A stretch of DNA of 64,000 bases from SHZI01 sp031409515 (GTDB taxonomy: Bacteria > Pseudomonadota > Gammaproteobacteria > Steroidobacterales > GCA-2729495): positions 62,001 through 126,000 of the forward strand of contig JANNXJ010000045.1 in assembly GCA_031409515.1 (NCBI GenBank). Reading direction: 5' to 3'. Of the stretch, positions 37,248 to 47,087 are shown piece by piece; the first letter of the stretch is position 1, and each line of letters starts with the position of its first letter. Below the pieces are notes generated by a model that was given only the letters and a program-made list of their open reading frames with translations, was not told the origin of the DNA and did not search any database. The translations under genes and the position numbers were made by a program.

Positions 37248-38100
37248 ACGCCAGCCGCTTCTTCATCGTGTCGGTGGCGCTGGGGGAACCCGGGAGCCTG
37301 GCGATGACCGGGCGCGTGTCGGGCCGGACACCGCGCCAGGCGTAGAAAGATTCCGCGGCCTGTTCCACCAGCATGCCCCAGCCCTGGGCTATGCGGCCCG
37401 CACCGTTCTCCCGGGCCCAGGTGACGAAGGGCGTGTCCTGCATGGAGTAGGACAGGTCATAGCACAGGGTTTCCGGGCCGAGGATCGATGCAGGGAACGG
37501 CGGCACCTCACCCTTGAGTCCCGCAGACGTGGCATTGATCACCAGATCGAAACGCTGTCCGCCCAGCTCCTGGAACTGGCAGCCCAGAATCTTGCCGAGC
37601 ATGCGGAAATCCCGCGCCAGCGCCTGGGCCCGCTCAGCCGTGCGATTCGCCACCAGGATGTCCCGGGGCTTGGTGTCGAACAGTGCCGGCACGATGCCAC
37701 GGGTCGCGCCACCCGCACCGAGAATCAGCATGCGGGTCCCGGCGAGACGCGTGCGCAGGTTCTGGCGCAGGTCGTTCACCAGGCCGGTGCCATCCGTGTT
37801 GTCGCCTTCCACGGCACCGTCGGCGTGGAGGATCAGCGTGTTCACAGCGCCCGCCAGTTCGGCGCGTGAGGTGAGTCGCGAGGTGACCTTCAGCACCTCC
37901 GTCTTGTGGGGCACCGTGACGTTCAGGCCCCGGTAGCCCTCTGCAAACAGCTGGCGCACCCGCCCGGTCAGTTCTTCCGGGGGGATGTCGATGGCGTCGT
38001 AGGTGAGGTCCTGGCCGGTCGCGTCGGCAAACAGGCGATGGATAACGGGGGACTTGCTGTGGGCGATCGGATGGCCGATGACCCCATATCGGTCTGTCAT
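37246..38100 (-). CDS. aroE: Shikimate dehydrogenase
   Basis: AroE reduces 3-dehydroshikimate to shikimate with NADPH. The 284-residue protein starts YGVIGHPIAHSKSP, has the catalytic Lys66 in NVTVPHK and Asp103 in DNTDG, and the NADP motif GAGGATRGI with NRT (residues about 130-155). Its stop abuts the RAYT right flank, so a RAYT insertion may have arrived between gor and aroE. It is divergent from tag. Confidence 0.95.
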   Translation of the reverse strand: MTDRYGVIGHPIAHSKSPVIHRLFADATGQDLTYDAIDIPPEELTGRVRQLFAEGYRGLNVTVPHKTEVLKVTSRLTSRAELAGAVNTLILHADGAVEGDNTDGTGLVNDLRQNLRTRLAGTRMLILGAGGATRGIVPALFDTKPRDILVANRTAERAQALARDFRMLGKILGCQFQELGGQRFDLVINATSAGLKGEVPPFPASILGPETLCYDLSYSMQDTPFVTWARENGAGRIAQGWGMLVEQAAESFYAWRGVRPDTRPVIARLPGSPSATDTMKKRLA

Positions 38101-38238
38101 GTGACGCCCCGTAACCCCCTTGGACGACTATCATTTGCCATAACGCTGCATGCTGTCGAGAGCCTGGCGGCCATTTCCCGTCACTTTAGGCAGAAATGCG
38201 CCTCGTTACTCCCGGGCCCCCCGGCTAGAGTTCGTCCC

Positions 38239-38835
38239 ATGCCCCAGGCCAGGAAGTCGCCACTCACCCGCTGCCCCTGGTCCGAGGGCGCTAGCCCTGC
38301 GTACCTCGACTACCACGACCGGGAATGGGGTGTGCCGGTCCACGACGATCGCAGGCAGTTCGAGTTCCTGATTCTCGAGGGCGCCCAGGCCGGCCTTTCC
38401 TGGTCCACGGTCCTGCACCGGCGGGAAGGCTACCGGCGGGCGTTCGCCAACTTCGATCCCGTGCAGGTTGCCCGCTTCACGCCAGCCCGGATCGAGAAGC
38501 TCCTGCAGGACCCCGGCATCATCCGCAACCGCCTGAAGGTGGCTGCGGCCGTCAGCAATGCCCGGGCCTTTCTGGAACTCCAGGCGGCCGCCGGCAGCTT
38601 TGACAACTACATCTGGGGCTTCGTGGGCGGCAAGCCCCAGCGCAATCAGTGGCGCACTCAGGCCGAAGTACCGGCTACCAGTCCGGTCTCCGACGCGTTA
38701 AGCAAAGACCTGAAAAAACGCGGGTTCCGCTTTGTGGGCAGCACCATCATCTACGCGCACCTGCAGGCCACGGGGCTGATCAACGATCATCTGGTGAGCT
38801 GCTTCCGCCACGCTGTCTGCCGCCAGCTGGCCTGA
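38239..38835 (+). CDS. tag: DNA-3-methyladenine glycosylase I
   Basis: Tag removes 3-methyladenine from alkylated DNA. The 198-residue protein has the N-terminal CPW with Cys12 and DYHDREWGVP with His26, and the C-terminal INDHLVSCFRH, which together give the zinc ligand set. FEFLILEGAQAGLSWSTVL and the F-x-G-S-T signature FRFVGSTIIYAHLQATG are present. The ATG at 38239 matches the start of the family. Confidence 0.94.
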   Translation: MPQARKSPLTRCPWSEGASPAYLDYHDREWGVPVHDDRRQFEFLILEGAQAGLSWSTVLHRREGYRRAFANFDPVQVARFTPARIEKLLQDPGIIRNRLKVAAAVSNARAFLELQAAAGSFDNYIWGFVGGKPQRNQWRTQAEVPATSPVSDALSKDLKKRGFRFVGSTIIYAHLQATGLINDHLVSCFRHAVCRQLA

Positions 38836-39051
38836 GGAAGCCTTGCTAGAGGAAGCCGGTGAGGGGGAGACGGCGCCGGAGCGAGGCCGGACACTGAGGG
38901 GGGGCTCAGGGGAGGGGGGCACCACCCGGCCCATCCCCGGCACCGCTCCGTTTTCTTCTTTTCGTTCTTGCCTGCAGGGCGGATTCTGTCCCCCGTCTAT
39001 GACAACCAGATGTCGGGTGTACTTCCGGCCCAGCGCCGCTAACCTGCGGGG
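38836..39051. other. Intergenic region between tag and the MFS gene
   Basis: About 215 bases with long G and C runs near 38895-38945 and a short pyrimidine-rich tract (38952-38965). No gene, promoter or repeat of the two families was recognised. Confidence 0.4.
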
Positions 39052-40233
39052 GTGAGTTCTCCTGCACTGTCCCGCTTCCAGGGTCTCCCCCGGGGCGTCC
39101 TGGCCCTGGGCCTCGTCTCTCTGTGCATGGACGCGTCCTCCGAGCTGGTCCACAGCATCCTGCCGGTGTTTCTCGTCACTGTCCTCGGGAGCAGCGCGCT
39201 CACGGTCGGCCTGCTGGAAGGCATTGCCGAGGCGACCGCGGCCATCACGAAGGTCTTCTCCGGGACACTGAGTGACCGGTGGCGGCGGCGCAAGGGGCTT
39301 ATCCTGACGGGCTATGGCCTGGCAGCGCTCACCAAGCCGCTGTTTCCCCTGGCCGACTCCATCAGCTGGGTGTTCACCGCCCGCTTTCTGGACCGGGTCG
39401 GCAAAGGCATCCGGGGCGCGCCCCGGGATGCGCTGATTGCCGACCTCGTTCCTCCTGAGCAGCGCAATGCGGCCTACGGCCTGCGCCAGTCCCTCGACTC
39501 CCTCGGCGCGTTTCTCGGTCCTTTACTCGCGATTGTGTTGCTGTTCCTCTGGCAGAACGATCTCCGGGCAGTGCTGTGGGTGGCGGTCGTGCCTGCCTTT
39601 CTCGCCGTCGCCCTGATCATTTTCGGTGTGGACGAGCCGTCCCCCGCAGGCCCCGCGAGGGTCCGCCCGGCCCTGTCGTTCAGCAGCCTGGGTACGCTCG
39701 GGCGCCGCTACTGGGCCGTCGTGGCGCTGGGGTCACTGATCACCCTCGCGCGGTTCAGCGAGGCCTTTCTGGTCCTGCGGGGGCAGCAGGTCGGGTTGCC
39801 CATCGCGTGGGTTCCGGCCGTCATCATGGTCATGAGCCTCGTGTATGCGGCGTCGGCTTACCCCACGGGGCTCGCCGCCCGGCGCTGGTCACGGCGGACC
39901 CTGCTGGGCTGGGGCATGGCGGTGCTGCTGCTCGCGGACGTCATTCTCGCTTCAGCCGTGACCATCACACCGGTCCTCATCGGGGTGGGCCTGTGGGGCC
40001 TGCACATGGGACTTACCCAGGGGCTGCTGGCCGCCCTCGTCGCCGATGCCGTGCCCGCCGAGCGCGCCGGCACGGCGTTTGGCTTCTTCAATCTGCTGAC
40101 GGGCCTCTTCCTCCTGCTCGCCAGCGGGCTTGCTGGTCTGCTCTGGGACAGTCTGGGGGCCCCGGCGACGTTCCTCGCCGGCGCGGCCTTCAGCGGGCTC
40201 GCCCTGCTGGCACTCGTCCTCTATCGCCCCTAG
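39052..40233 (+). CDS. MFS transporter
   Basis: The 393-residue protein has about 12 hydrophobic helices and the MFS loop motif GTLSDRWRRRKGLILTGYG; a GxRGAPRDALIAD segment follows helix 4. This N-terminal pattern (SLCMDASSELVHSILPVFL) is typical of a widely found, uncharacterised MFS group. Substrate is unknown. The start is GTG. It is convergent with, and overlaps by 4 bp, the HDOD gene. Confidence 0.85.
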   Translation: MSSPALSRFQGLPRGVLALGLVSLCMDASSELVHSILPVFLVTVLGSSALTVGLLEGIAEATAAITKVFSGTLSDRWRRRKGLILTGYGLAALTKPLFPLADSISWVFTARFLDRVGKGIRGAPRDALIADLVPPEQRNAAYGLRQSLDSLGAFLGPLLAIVLLFLWQNDLRAVLWVAVVPAFLAVALIIFGVDEPSPAGPARVRPALSFSSLGTLGRRYWAVVALGSLITLARFSEAFLVLRGQQVGLPIAWVPAVIMVMSLVYAASAYPTGLAARRWSRRTLLGWGMAVLLLADVILASAVTITPVLIGVGLWGLHMGLTQGLLAALVADAVPAERAGTAFGFFNLLTGLFLLLASGLAGLLWDSLGAPATFLAGAAFSGLALLALVLYRP

Positions 40234-41084
40234 GCAGCCAGCGCCAGCTGCATCGCCTCTCTGTCGGTCTGACCCATCACGATGAGGTCCATGAAGGAGC
40301 CCTTGCCCAGATTCACACTGTTCATGAGCGTCTCGGCTTCCGGGTGCTGCAGGTGCAGTTCGGGCTCCAGGTCGAGCCGGTGCCGCAGCTTGGCCGCTGA
40401 CAGAAGCCGCGTGAGGGGCTCGAGCTCGGCAGACCCGCCAGCCAGCAGATAATCCTGATTCTCCACCGCTTCGCAGATGCGCTGGGGCAGTCCCCAGGCC
40501 TCGAGAATGGCCTTGCCGATCACGGGCTGCCAGGTTTCCAGAGTTTCCGCAAAGGCCGGGTCCTCGCGGATCGTCGGGTCGGTCTGGTGAGCATGCAGCA
40601 GGATGTAGAGCCTGCCGATGGAATGCAGCAGGCCCGCCATCATCGCTTCATCCGGCTGACGGCCGAAGGCCTGCTTGCCAACGGCGTAACAAATGGCGGC
40701 CACTTCGTTGCTGGTCTTCCAGACCTGCTCCAGGTCGGGGCGGATCGCGCCGAGCGAACTGTCGCGGCTGAGCTGCCGGAGGGCGAAGGCGGTGGACACC
40801 GTCCGGACCAGGTTGAAGCCCAGGCGGTTGACGGCGTTGTTCAGGCTGGCAACGGGCGTACCGCTGGGGTTCATGGCAGCGGAGTTGGCCATCTGCATGA
40901 AGCGCGCGCTGAGTACCGGCTCCGAAGAGATGATGCTGACGATGTCCTTGATCGTGGTCTTGTCGCTGATCAGTGCAATCTGCAGCCGGCGCACCACCTG
41001 GGGGAAGGCTGGCAGATCCAGCTCGGGCTTCAGATTGCCCGCCAGCTGTTGCACGAACTGAAACGTCCGGGAATCCGTCGTCAT
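40230..41084 (-). CDS. HDOD-domain protein
   Basis: The 284-residue protein is a single HDOD domain, a degenerate HD fold found in signalling proteins. It has the typical LPAFPQVVRRLQIALISDKTTIKDIVSIISSEPVLSARFMQMANSA layout and GLLHSIGRLYILLH in place of the HD metal site. No catalytic His-Asp pair is complete, so a binding or regulatory role is more likely than hydrolysis. No output domain is attached. Confidence 0.88.
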   Translation of the reverse strand: MTTDSRTFQFVQQLAGNLKPELDLPAFPQVVRRLQIALISDKTTIKDIVSIISSEPVLSARFMQMANSAAMNPSGTPVASLNNAVNRLGFNLVRTVSTAFALRQLSRDSSLGAIRPDLEQVWKTSNEVAAICYAVGKQAFGRQPDEAMMAGLLHSIGRLYILLHAHQTDPTIREDPAFAETLETWQPVIGKAILEAWGLPQRICEAVENQDYLLAGGSAELEPLTRLLSAAKLRHRLDLEPELHLQHPEAETLMNSVNLGKGSFMDLIVMGQTDREAMQLALAA

Positions 41085-41141
41085 TCTTGCCGCCCCTTTT
41101 GCCGTCGCCGCTGCCCGCGGTCAGTATGGGCGGCGAGGGGC

Positions 41142-44100
41142 TCAGGGCGCGGTGACTTCGATCACGGTCTCATCGAGGGCCACGCTGCCGTCGGTGAGAG
41201 TGAGCAGGCCCAGGTTCAGGCCAGTAGCCAGGTTCAGCCAGTTCACGGTTAGGGTTGCTGTCGCGCCGGAGGTGACGCTGGTCGGCGCAACGACTGTGGC
41301 GTTGCCCCTATTGGGACCCAGGGTCCAGACATAAAGCTGGAAGGTCGCCGTACCGGCTGGTGCGTTGTAGCCATGGACGTCCACGTAGTACTCGCCGGCG
41401 GAGAGGAACTCTTCCCCCTCATCGGGAATGAGGCTGATCACTTCAGCGGAGGAGTCGATCGTGAAACTGCCGAGCCCGGCGCTCGCCGTGCACGTGCCAA
41501 AGCCCGGGCAGGAATAGAGGTAGAGGTCAAGATCCGCGCCCGGGCTGCTCGTCTCGTCGGACAGGGCAACCCGCAGGTAGCGGGTGCCGGCCGGCACGAT
41601 GAGCGGAATACGCCGGACACTGGCTGGCGGGCTACCCGCCGTTGGCTGGACGAAGGTATAGGAGTCGTCCGGGTCATCGGCGACAGAGTTGGTCAGCTGG
41701 GACCGGATGTTATCTGGCTGGCCCTCGCCACTGGTTTCGAGACCGCTCAGCACCGCTGAGTAACTGCCGGTGTAGCCCGCGCGGATGGGCACGTCGGCGG
41801 TGCCCGTCGTGCCCGACCCGGTAACCACAGCGGGTGCAGCCAGCGCCACGGCGCGAATGGCCAACGGCGAGCGCACGGTCGCCTCGGCGCTGGACCAGGT
41901 GAGCGAGCCAAACTGCCAAGCGTCCAGCGTGGTGCCGTCCGTCGTCAGCCTGATGGACACGTCGGCCGCTTCCCCCGGGCTCAGCGCGAGTACCGGTGGT
42001 GTTACCTCCACATCGATTGTGGTGGGCGCAGCGACACTGGCGATGAACTGGGCAGCGGGGCCCACGTTAGTCACCCGGCGCCGGATGATCTGCTCACCGA
42101 CCAGCTCATTGACGGCAATGGAAGGCAGATTGAGATCGCTGGCGTTGGTGGAGTAGCCAGCACTTTCGAGGGCCGCGCAATCCACGCCAACTCGCGCTTC
42201 ATCGCGACCACAGAGAAAGGCGTCGTAGTCGTTGCTGCCGGCGTCATAGACGAGTCCCGGGTTTACGGCCAGATTCGGCACGAGGTGACCGCCGCCGAAG
42301 TCGAAGGGATCGGCCGCCGTCTCGCCGTCTTCCCGCTGGATATTCTGCCGCGCGGTCGTAACCACGGCCGATTTCAGGGCCGCGGGGCTCCAGTCCGGGT
42401 GAGCCTGCTTCAGCAATGCAGCGACCCCGGCCACGTGGGGCACGGCCATGGACGTCCCGGACAGGTACTGGAAGAGCTCGCCCCGGACATTGTTGGCCAC
42501 GTCCGGCGTGTGCCCGGCAAGGATGTCCTGCCCTGGCGCGGTAACGTCCGGCTTCAGCACGTTGGGCTCCCAGACACTGGGACCCCGGGCCGAGAAGCCC
42601 TGCATCTGGTTCCCGGCATCCCGGACGGTCAGGAACACACTCTTGTCCAGCGTGACCTCCACGGCCTCCTGGTTTTCGAGGCGGTCCCTAAGCAGCTGCC
42701 CGTCTGCCTGCCCCACCATGAGTGCCGGAATCTGGACTGAGCCCTCGGTGACTTTCATCAGGATGGGCTCACCCGTGTTGCTGATGACGACTACGGCCTT
42801 CGCGCCCGCGTCCTGGGCATTGCGGATCTTCGTCTCAAACGTGCAGCCACCCTGCTGGACCAGCGCAATCTGTCCGGCGAGGTTGCTGTTGTTAACGATG
42901 GTCTCGCAGGCGTCGAAGGTCGTGCCTGTCGCGCCATCAAAGCTGCCGAGGGTCCCGTCGTCGGCCAGGACCAGCTGCAGGGTCAGAGGGCCCGTGTTCC
43001 GGAGGCGCGGCGTATAGAGCGCCTCGACTGCCGGGTAGTCCTTCGCGAGGGCGGCGGGACTGTTGACGCGGATCCCCTCGAGGAAGCGGTCACCCCGCCG
43101 GCTGGAGGCGCCCACAGCCAGTACCCAGGGGGCCGCGGCGGGGGACAGCAGGGAGCCCGGCCTCGGCCCGTCGTTGCCGGCTGCGCCGACGCTGAGCACT
43201 CCGGCCTCGGCAGCGGCCAGTAACGCCAGGTCGTCAGCGCCGTCTATGTCGTCGTCGCTGCCTACGGAGTAATTGATGATGTCGACACCGTCGAGCACCG
43301 CATCGTCGATGGCGCGCGCCAGGTCCGCCGTGCTGCAGGTGCCGCGACTGCCGCCGGGTTCCAGCCAGCAGGCCTTGTAGACCGCGATTCGCGCGCGGGG
43401 AGCCATGCCGCTGATCTTTGCGACCCGGGTGCCGGCAAGTGTCGCCTGGACCGAATTGCCGGCCGCTGTGGAGGCGATGTGTGTGCCATGGCCGTCTGCG
43501 TCCCGGGGCGAGATGAATTCGTTCTCGTCCAGTTCGTACTGGTCCAGGAAGCCGTCGATGTAGTAACGGGCCCCAATCAGTTTGTTGTTGCAGGCCGTGG
43601 CGCGAAAGCTCTCGCCGGCTTCGCAGGCACCCCGCCACCCGGGCAGCGGGTTGTAGACGAGAGTCGATTCCTTGTTGCTGAAGCGCCGGCAGAGCCAGAT
43701 GCCGAGGAGTGAACTCTCGCCCCAGACGGACTTGCACAGGCGCGGACGATTCGCTGGCTGCTTGTCGCTGAAGCTTGGGTGGCCGGGGGCGACGCCACTA
43801 TCGATGACGCCGATGACGATGTCCTCGCCCCGCAGTCCAAGGGCGCGGCGCAGGCCACCGTTCTCGGCCGTGAGGCCCAGAAAGCTGGCGCTGTTGTTGG
43901 TCTCGACATACTTGGGGGCGTCCGCCCACACGTTGCGCACGTCCTTCCGGCCCCGAAGCTTCTCGGCCTGGGCGGGACTGAGGCGGGCGGCGAAACCGTT
44001 CAGAGCGTACCGGTAGCTGTAGAGCTTGCCGTCCCCCGCGCCGACGGCGGCGAGTACGACATCATGCTTTGCCGTGAGACGCCTGACGTACTGGCGGACG

Positions 44101-44375
44101 GTCGCGGAGCCTGCGTCGAAGTGGCGTTTGGCGGGGGTAGCTGGCCCGCCGCCGGCGGCCACCGCCGGTTGTTCCAGGGCAGGGATCTCGACGGCTGCGG
44201 GGTCCCGGAGCTGGACAATATAGACCCGGCTTTCGCCGTCGGCCGCCGGCGCCATGAGGGCCTTAAGGCGCGTGCTCGCGCTGGGGCGCGCGTCAGCGCC
44301 TGCCGGCATCAGGGGAGCCAGCTGGAGTGCCAGTACCAGCGATAGGAGAGCAATTGGTCGCACGGGGCGTCTCAA
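41142..44375 (-). CDS. Secreted subtilisin-like serine protease with PA domain
   Basis: The 1077-residue protease has a signal peptide (cleavage near GADA), an I9-like propeptide (about 50-160), and an S8 domain with Asp192 (GVIDSG), His296 (DGHGTHIAS) and Ser642 (GTSMAVPH). A PA domain is inserted at about 455-575, giving a lactocepin-like layout. A fibronectin-like region (about 740-840) and a C-terminal pre-peptidase domain (PPC, about 900-1010) follow. It should digest extracellular protein. The start is TTG 44375 or GTG 44363. Confidence 0.92.
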   Translation of the reverse strand: MRRPVRPIALLSLVLALQLAPLMPAGADARPSASTRLKALMAPAADGESRVYIVQLRDPAAVEIPALEQPAVAAGGGPATPAKRHFDAGSATVRQYVRRLTAKHDVVLAAVGAGDGKLYSYRYALNGFAARLSPAQAEKLRGRKDVRNVWADAPKYVETNNSASFLGLTAENGGLRRALGLRGEDIVIGVIDSGVAPGHPSFSDKQPANRPRLCKSVWGESSLLGIWLCRRFSNKESTLVYNPLPGWRGACEAGESFRATACNNKLIGARYYIDGFLDQYELDENEFISPRDADGHGTHIASTAAGNSVQATLAGTRVAKISGMAPRARIAVYKACWLEPGGSRGTCSTADLARAIDDAVLDGVDIINYSVGSDDDIDGADDLALLAAAEAGVLSVGAAGNDGPRPGSLLSPAAAPWVLAVGASSRRGDRFLEGIRVNSPAALAKDYPAVEALYTPRLRNTGPLTLQLVLADDGTLGSFDGATGTTFDACETIVNNSNLAGQIALVQQGGCTFETKIRNAQDAGAKAVVVISNTGEPILMKVTEGSVQIPALMVGQADGQLLRDRLENQEAVEVTLDKSVFLTVRDAGNQMQGFSARGPSVWEPNVLKPDVTAPGQDILAGHTPDVANNVRGELFQYLSGTSMAVPHVAGVAALLKQAHPDWSPAALKSAVVTTARQNIQREDGETAADPFDFGGGHLVPNLAVNPGLVYDAGSNDYDAFLCGRDEARVGVDCAALESAGYSTNASDLNLPSIAVNELVGEQIIRRRVTNVGPAAQFIASVAAPTTIDVEVTPPVLALSPGEAADVSIRLTTDGTTLDAWQFGSLTWSSAEATVRSPLAIRAVALAAPAVVTGSGTTGTADVPIRAGYTGSYSAVLSGLETSGEGQPDNIRSQLTNSVADDPDDSYTFVQPTAGSPPASVRRIPLIVPAGTRYLRVALSDETSSPGADLDLYLYSCPGFGTCTASAGLGSFTIDSSAEVISLIPDEGEEFLSAGEYYVDVHGYNAPAGTATFQLYVWTLGPNRGNATVVAPTSVTSGATATLTVNWLNLATGLNLGLLTLTDGSVALDETVIEVTAP

Positions 44376-44477
44376 CGTTTCTTATTGTTCGGCAGTGGGT
44401 TAGCCGATTTTGTTAAGTCGAGAGCCTAGCACAGGCCGTGGGGACTGCAGAATCACCAGTAAATCGACACATACTCG

Positions 44478-47018
44478 TCAGCTAATGGACACCCCGGCCT
44501 TTTTGCGGGCCTTCCTGGCGGACTGGGCTGGGGCTTTGGGTTTCTTCCCAGCCGTGTCACTCGCGCCGTTGCCGCCGGGACCGTCCAGCCCCGCGACCGA
44601 CGCTGCCCTCGGCGCCGCTTTCCTTGCGGCCTTTTTGGCCACCTTTTTCTTGATGACCGGGCGCCCCCAACGCCGCTTCGGCACTGGCGCGTTGGCGATC
44701 AACTCCCGGGCCTCGTCCAGGGTTACGGACTCGGGTTCCCGGTCCTTGGGCAGCCGGGCGTTCTTCTCGCTGTTGGTCAGGTAAGGGCCCCAGCGGCCCC
44801 GGAGGATCCGCAGGTTGTCGACGCCAAAATCCCTGATGAGCTTGTTCGCATCCGCTTCCTGTTTGGCACGGATGACTTCGATGGCTTCCTCGAGGGTGAT
44901 CGTCAGCGGCGCGTGGGCCGTGAGGGACACATACTTCTTCTTGACCTCGCCGGTGGACGTGTCAATGGCCTCGTACTGCACGTAAGGTCCGAACATCCCC
45001 GTATTGGCGCTCACCGGTTCGCCGGTGGGCAGGTTGCCCAGTGCGCGGGGCAGCTTGAACAGCTCAAGAGCGTCCGGCAGCTGGATGTTGAACATGCTCT
45101 GGCCGGGCTGAAGACCTTTCCAGCGGGGCTTCTCCTCGTCTTCCCGCCTGCCGATCTGGATGAAGGAGCCAAAGCGGCCAAAGCGGGCGGACACGGGCCG
45201 ACCCGACGCCGGGTCGGTACCCAGATCCCGCACCTGGGCGGCTTCTTCCCGACTTACCGACGCTTCCTTCTCCTTGAGCAGAATGGCGAAGGGCTTCCAG
45301 AACTTCTCCAGCAGGGGTACCCACTCGCGCTCCCCCCGCGAGACTTCGTCCAGCTCGTCTTCCATGTGGGCCGTGAAATCGTAGTCCACATACCGGGTGA
45401 AATGGTCCGTGAGGAAGCCGCCCACAATGCGCCCACCGTCGGTGGGCTTCAGCGCCCGGCCCTTCAGTTCGGCGTACTTGCGGTTCAGCAGGGTGGAAAT
45501 GATGGTGGCGTAGGTGGAGGGCCTGCCTATGCCGCACTCCTCCAGTGCCTTGACGAGGCTCGCCTCGGTGTACCGGGCCGGTGGTTCCGTGAAGTGCTGG
45601 TCTGGCTTGACTGCTTCCAGCGGCAGCAGGTCGCCCTGTTGCACGGCGGGCAGCTTCACGTCGGTGTCGTCGTCACCGGCATCGTCCCGGCCTTCCAGGT
45701 ACACCGCAATGAATCCGGGGCTCACCAGCGTGGAGCCCGTGGCCCGGAAGCGGCCAGCCTCCGCCCGGAGCGCCGGGACCAGGTCCACGGCGAGCATGTC
45801 GTAGACGGCGGGCTCCATCTGGGAAGCGATGGTGCGCTTCCAGATCAGGCTGTACAGCTTGTACTGTTCGTCCGTCAGGAAACTCCGCAGTTCTTCGGGT
45901 ATCCGGCGAATACTGGTGGGGCGAATGCCTTCGTGGGCTTCCTGGGCGTTCTTCGCCGACGTCTTGTAGACGTTGGGCTGGGCCGGGAGGCTGGCTTTGC
46001 CATACCGCTCCACGATGAGGGCCCGGATGTCCTCCACGGCTTCCTTCGCCAGGCCCACGGAGTCAGTACGCATGTAAGTAATGAGACCGACGGTGCCCTC
46101 GGGGATGGTCATGCCCTCGTAGAGTTTCTGCGCCACCTGCATGGTGTTCCGCGCCCGGAACCCGAGCTTGCGGGAGGCCTCCTGCTGCAACGTCGAGGTG
46201 ATGAAGGGCGGCGCGGGACGCCGTCGCCGCTGGCTCCGCTCGACCGCTTTCACCAGCAGGTTGCCCCCGGCGGCGGCCTCCAGCGTCTGCTGGGCTTCAG
46301 TAGCCTGGTCCGCATTCTGGAAGCTGAAGATCTCGGGCTTTTCCCGATTGAAGGTGTCCACCACCTTCCGGCCCGCGTACTCCACGAGCCGCGCGGCGAA
46401 GACCGCCGGAGGCTTGCCTGTGGCAGCCTCGATGGACCAGTACTCCTGACTGCGGAACGCCTCGATCGCCTCCTCGCGTTCCACCAGCAGGCGGAGCGCC
46501 GGACTCTGGACCCGGCCAGCCGACAGTTTCGGGCTGATCTTGCGCCACAGCAGTGGCGACAACTTGAAGCCGATCAGATGGTCCATCGCCCGTCGCGCAC
46601 GGTAGGCATTGACGAGATCCATCGACACCTCGCGGGGCTGCTGAATGGCTTCCCGCACCTCCCGCTCGGTGATTTCGTAGAACACCACCCGATAGACCTT
46701 GCGATCCTTGAGCAGGCCCCGCTCGCCGAGAATCTCCTGGAGGTGCCAGGAGATGGCCTCGCCCTCCCGGTCCGGGTCCGTCGCCAGATAGAGCGCATCA
46801 CCTTTCTTGAGAGCACTCGCGATGGCGGCGATGTACTTCTCTTTCTCCTCAGCCACGGTGTACTTCATCAGGTACCCGTGCTCGGGATCCACCGCGCCAT
46901 CCTTTTCGAGGAGGTCTCGCACGTGGCCATAGGAAGCCAGCACCTTGAAGTCCTTACCCAGGTACTTCTCGATGGTCTTGGCCTTGGCGGGCGACTCGAC
47001 GACGACGACGTTGGCCAT
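44478..47018 (-). CDS. topA: DNA topoisomerase I
   Basis: TopA relaxes negative supercoils. The 846-residue type IA enzyme has the TOPRIM start VVVESPAKAKTIEKYLG, the metal-binding DPDREGE, and the catalytic Tyr in GLITYMRTDSVG. The C-terminus carries topoisomerase C-terminal repeats (for example GRFGSFIQIG and GRWGPYLTN) and a Lys/Ala-rich tail but no CxxC zinc fingers, unlike the Escherichia coli enzyme. smg and dprA lie upstream on the same strand. Confidence 0.96.
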   Translation of the reverse strand: MANVVVVESPAKAKTIEKYLGKDFKVLASYGHVRDLLEKDGAVDPEHGYLMKYTVAEEKEKYIAAIASALKKGDALYLATDPDREGEAISWHLQEILGERGLLKDRKVYRVVFYEITEREVREAIQQPREVSMDLVNAYRARRAMDHLIGFKLSPLLWRKISPKLSAGRVQSPALRLLVEREEAIEAFRSQEYWSIEAATGKPPAVFAARLVEYAGRKVVDTFNREKPEIFSFQNADQATEAQQTLEAAAGGNLLVKAVERSQRRRRPAPPFITSTLQQEASRKLGFRARNTMQVAQKLYEGMTIPEGTVGLITYMRTDSVGLAKEAVEDIRALIVERYGKASLPAQPNVYKTSAKNAQEAHEGIRPTSIRRIPEELRSFLTDEQYKLYSLIWKRTIASQMEPAVYDMLAVDLVPALRAEAGRFRATGSTLVSPGFIAVYLEGRDDAGDDDTDVKLPAVQQGDLLPLEAVKPDQHFTEPPARYTEASLVKALEECGIGRPSTYATIISTLLNRKYAELKGRALKPTDGGRIVGGFLTDHFTRYVDYDFTAHMEDELDEVSRGEREWVPLLEKFWKPFAILLKEKEASVSREEAAQVRDLGTDPASGRPVSARFGRFGSFIQIGRREDEEKPRWKGLQPGQSMFNIQLPDALELFKLPRALGNLPTGEPVSANTGMFGPYVQYEAIDTSTGEVKKKYVSLTAHAPLTITLEEAIEVIRAKQEADANKLIRDFGVDNLRILRGRWGPYLTNSEKNARLPKDREPESVTLDEARELIANAPVPKRRWGRPVIKKKVAKKAARKAAPRAASVAGLDGPGGNGASDTAGKKPKAPAQSARKARKKAGVSIS

Positions 47019-47087
47019 TCAGTGCCTCTATAGACGACGAAGCCGCGACACTAGCGCGGCTTGGTTAAAACGCTGGGTTCCGCCGGC

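Noticed and set aside
37906..38238. Upstream extension of the tag frame to 309 codons
   Set aside because: The extra part is antisense to aroE; homology to Tag starts at the ATG at 38239.
44913..47033. 706-codon open frame antisense to topA
   Set aside because: Same cause; topA on the other strand has all catalytic motifs.
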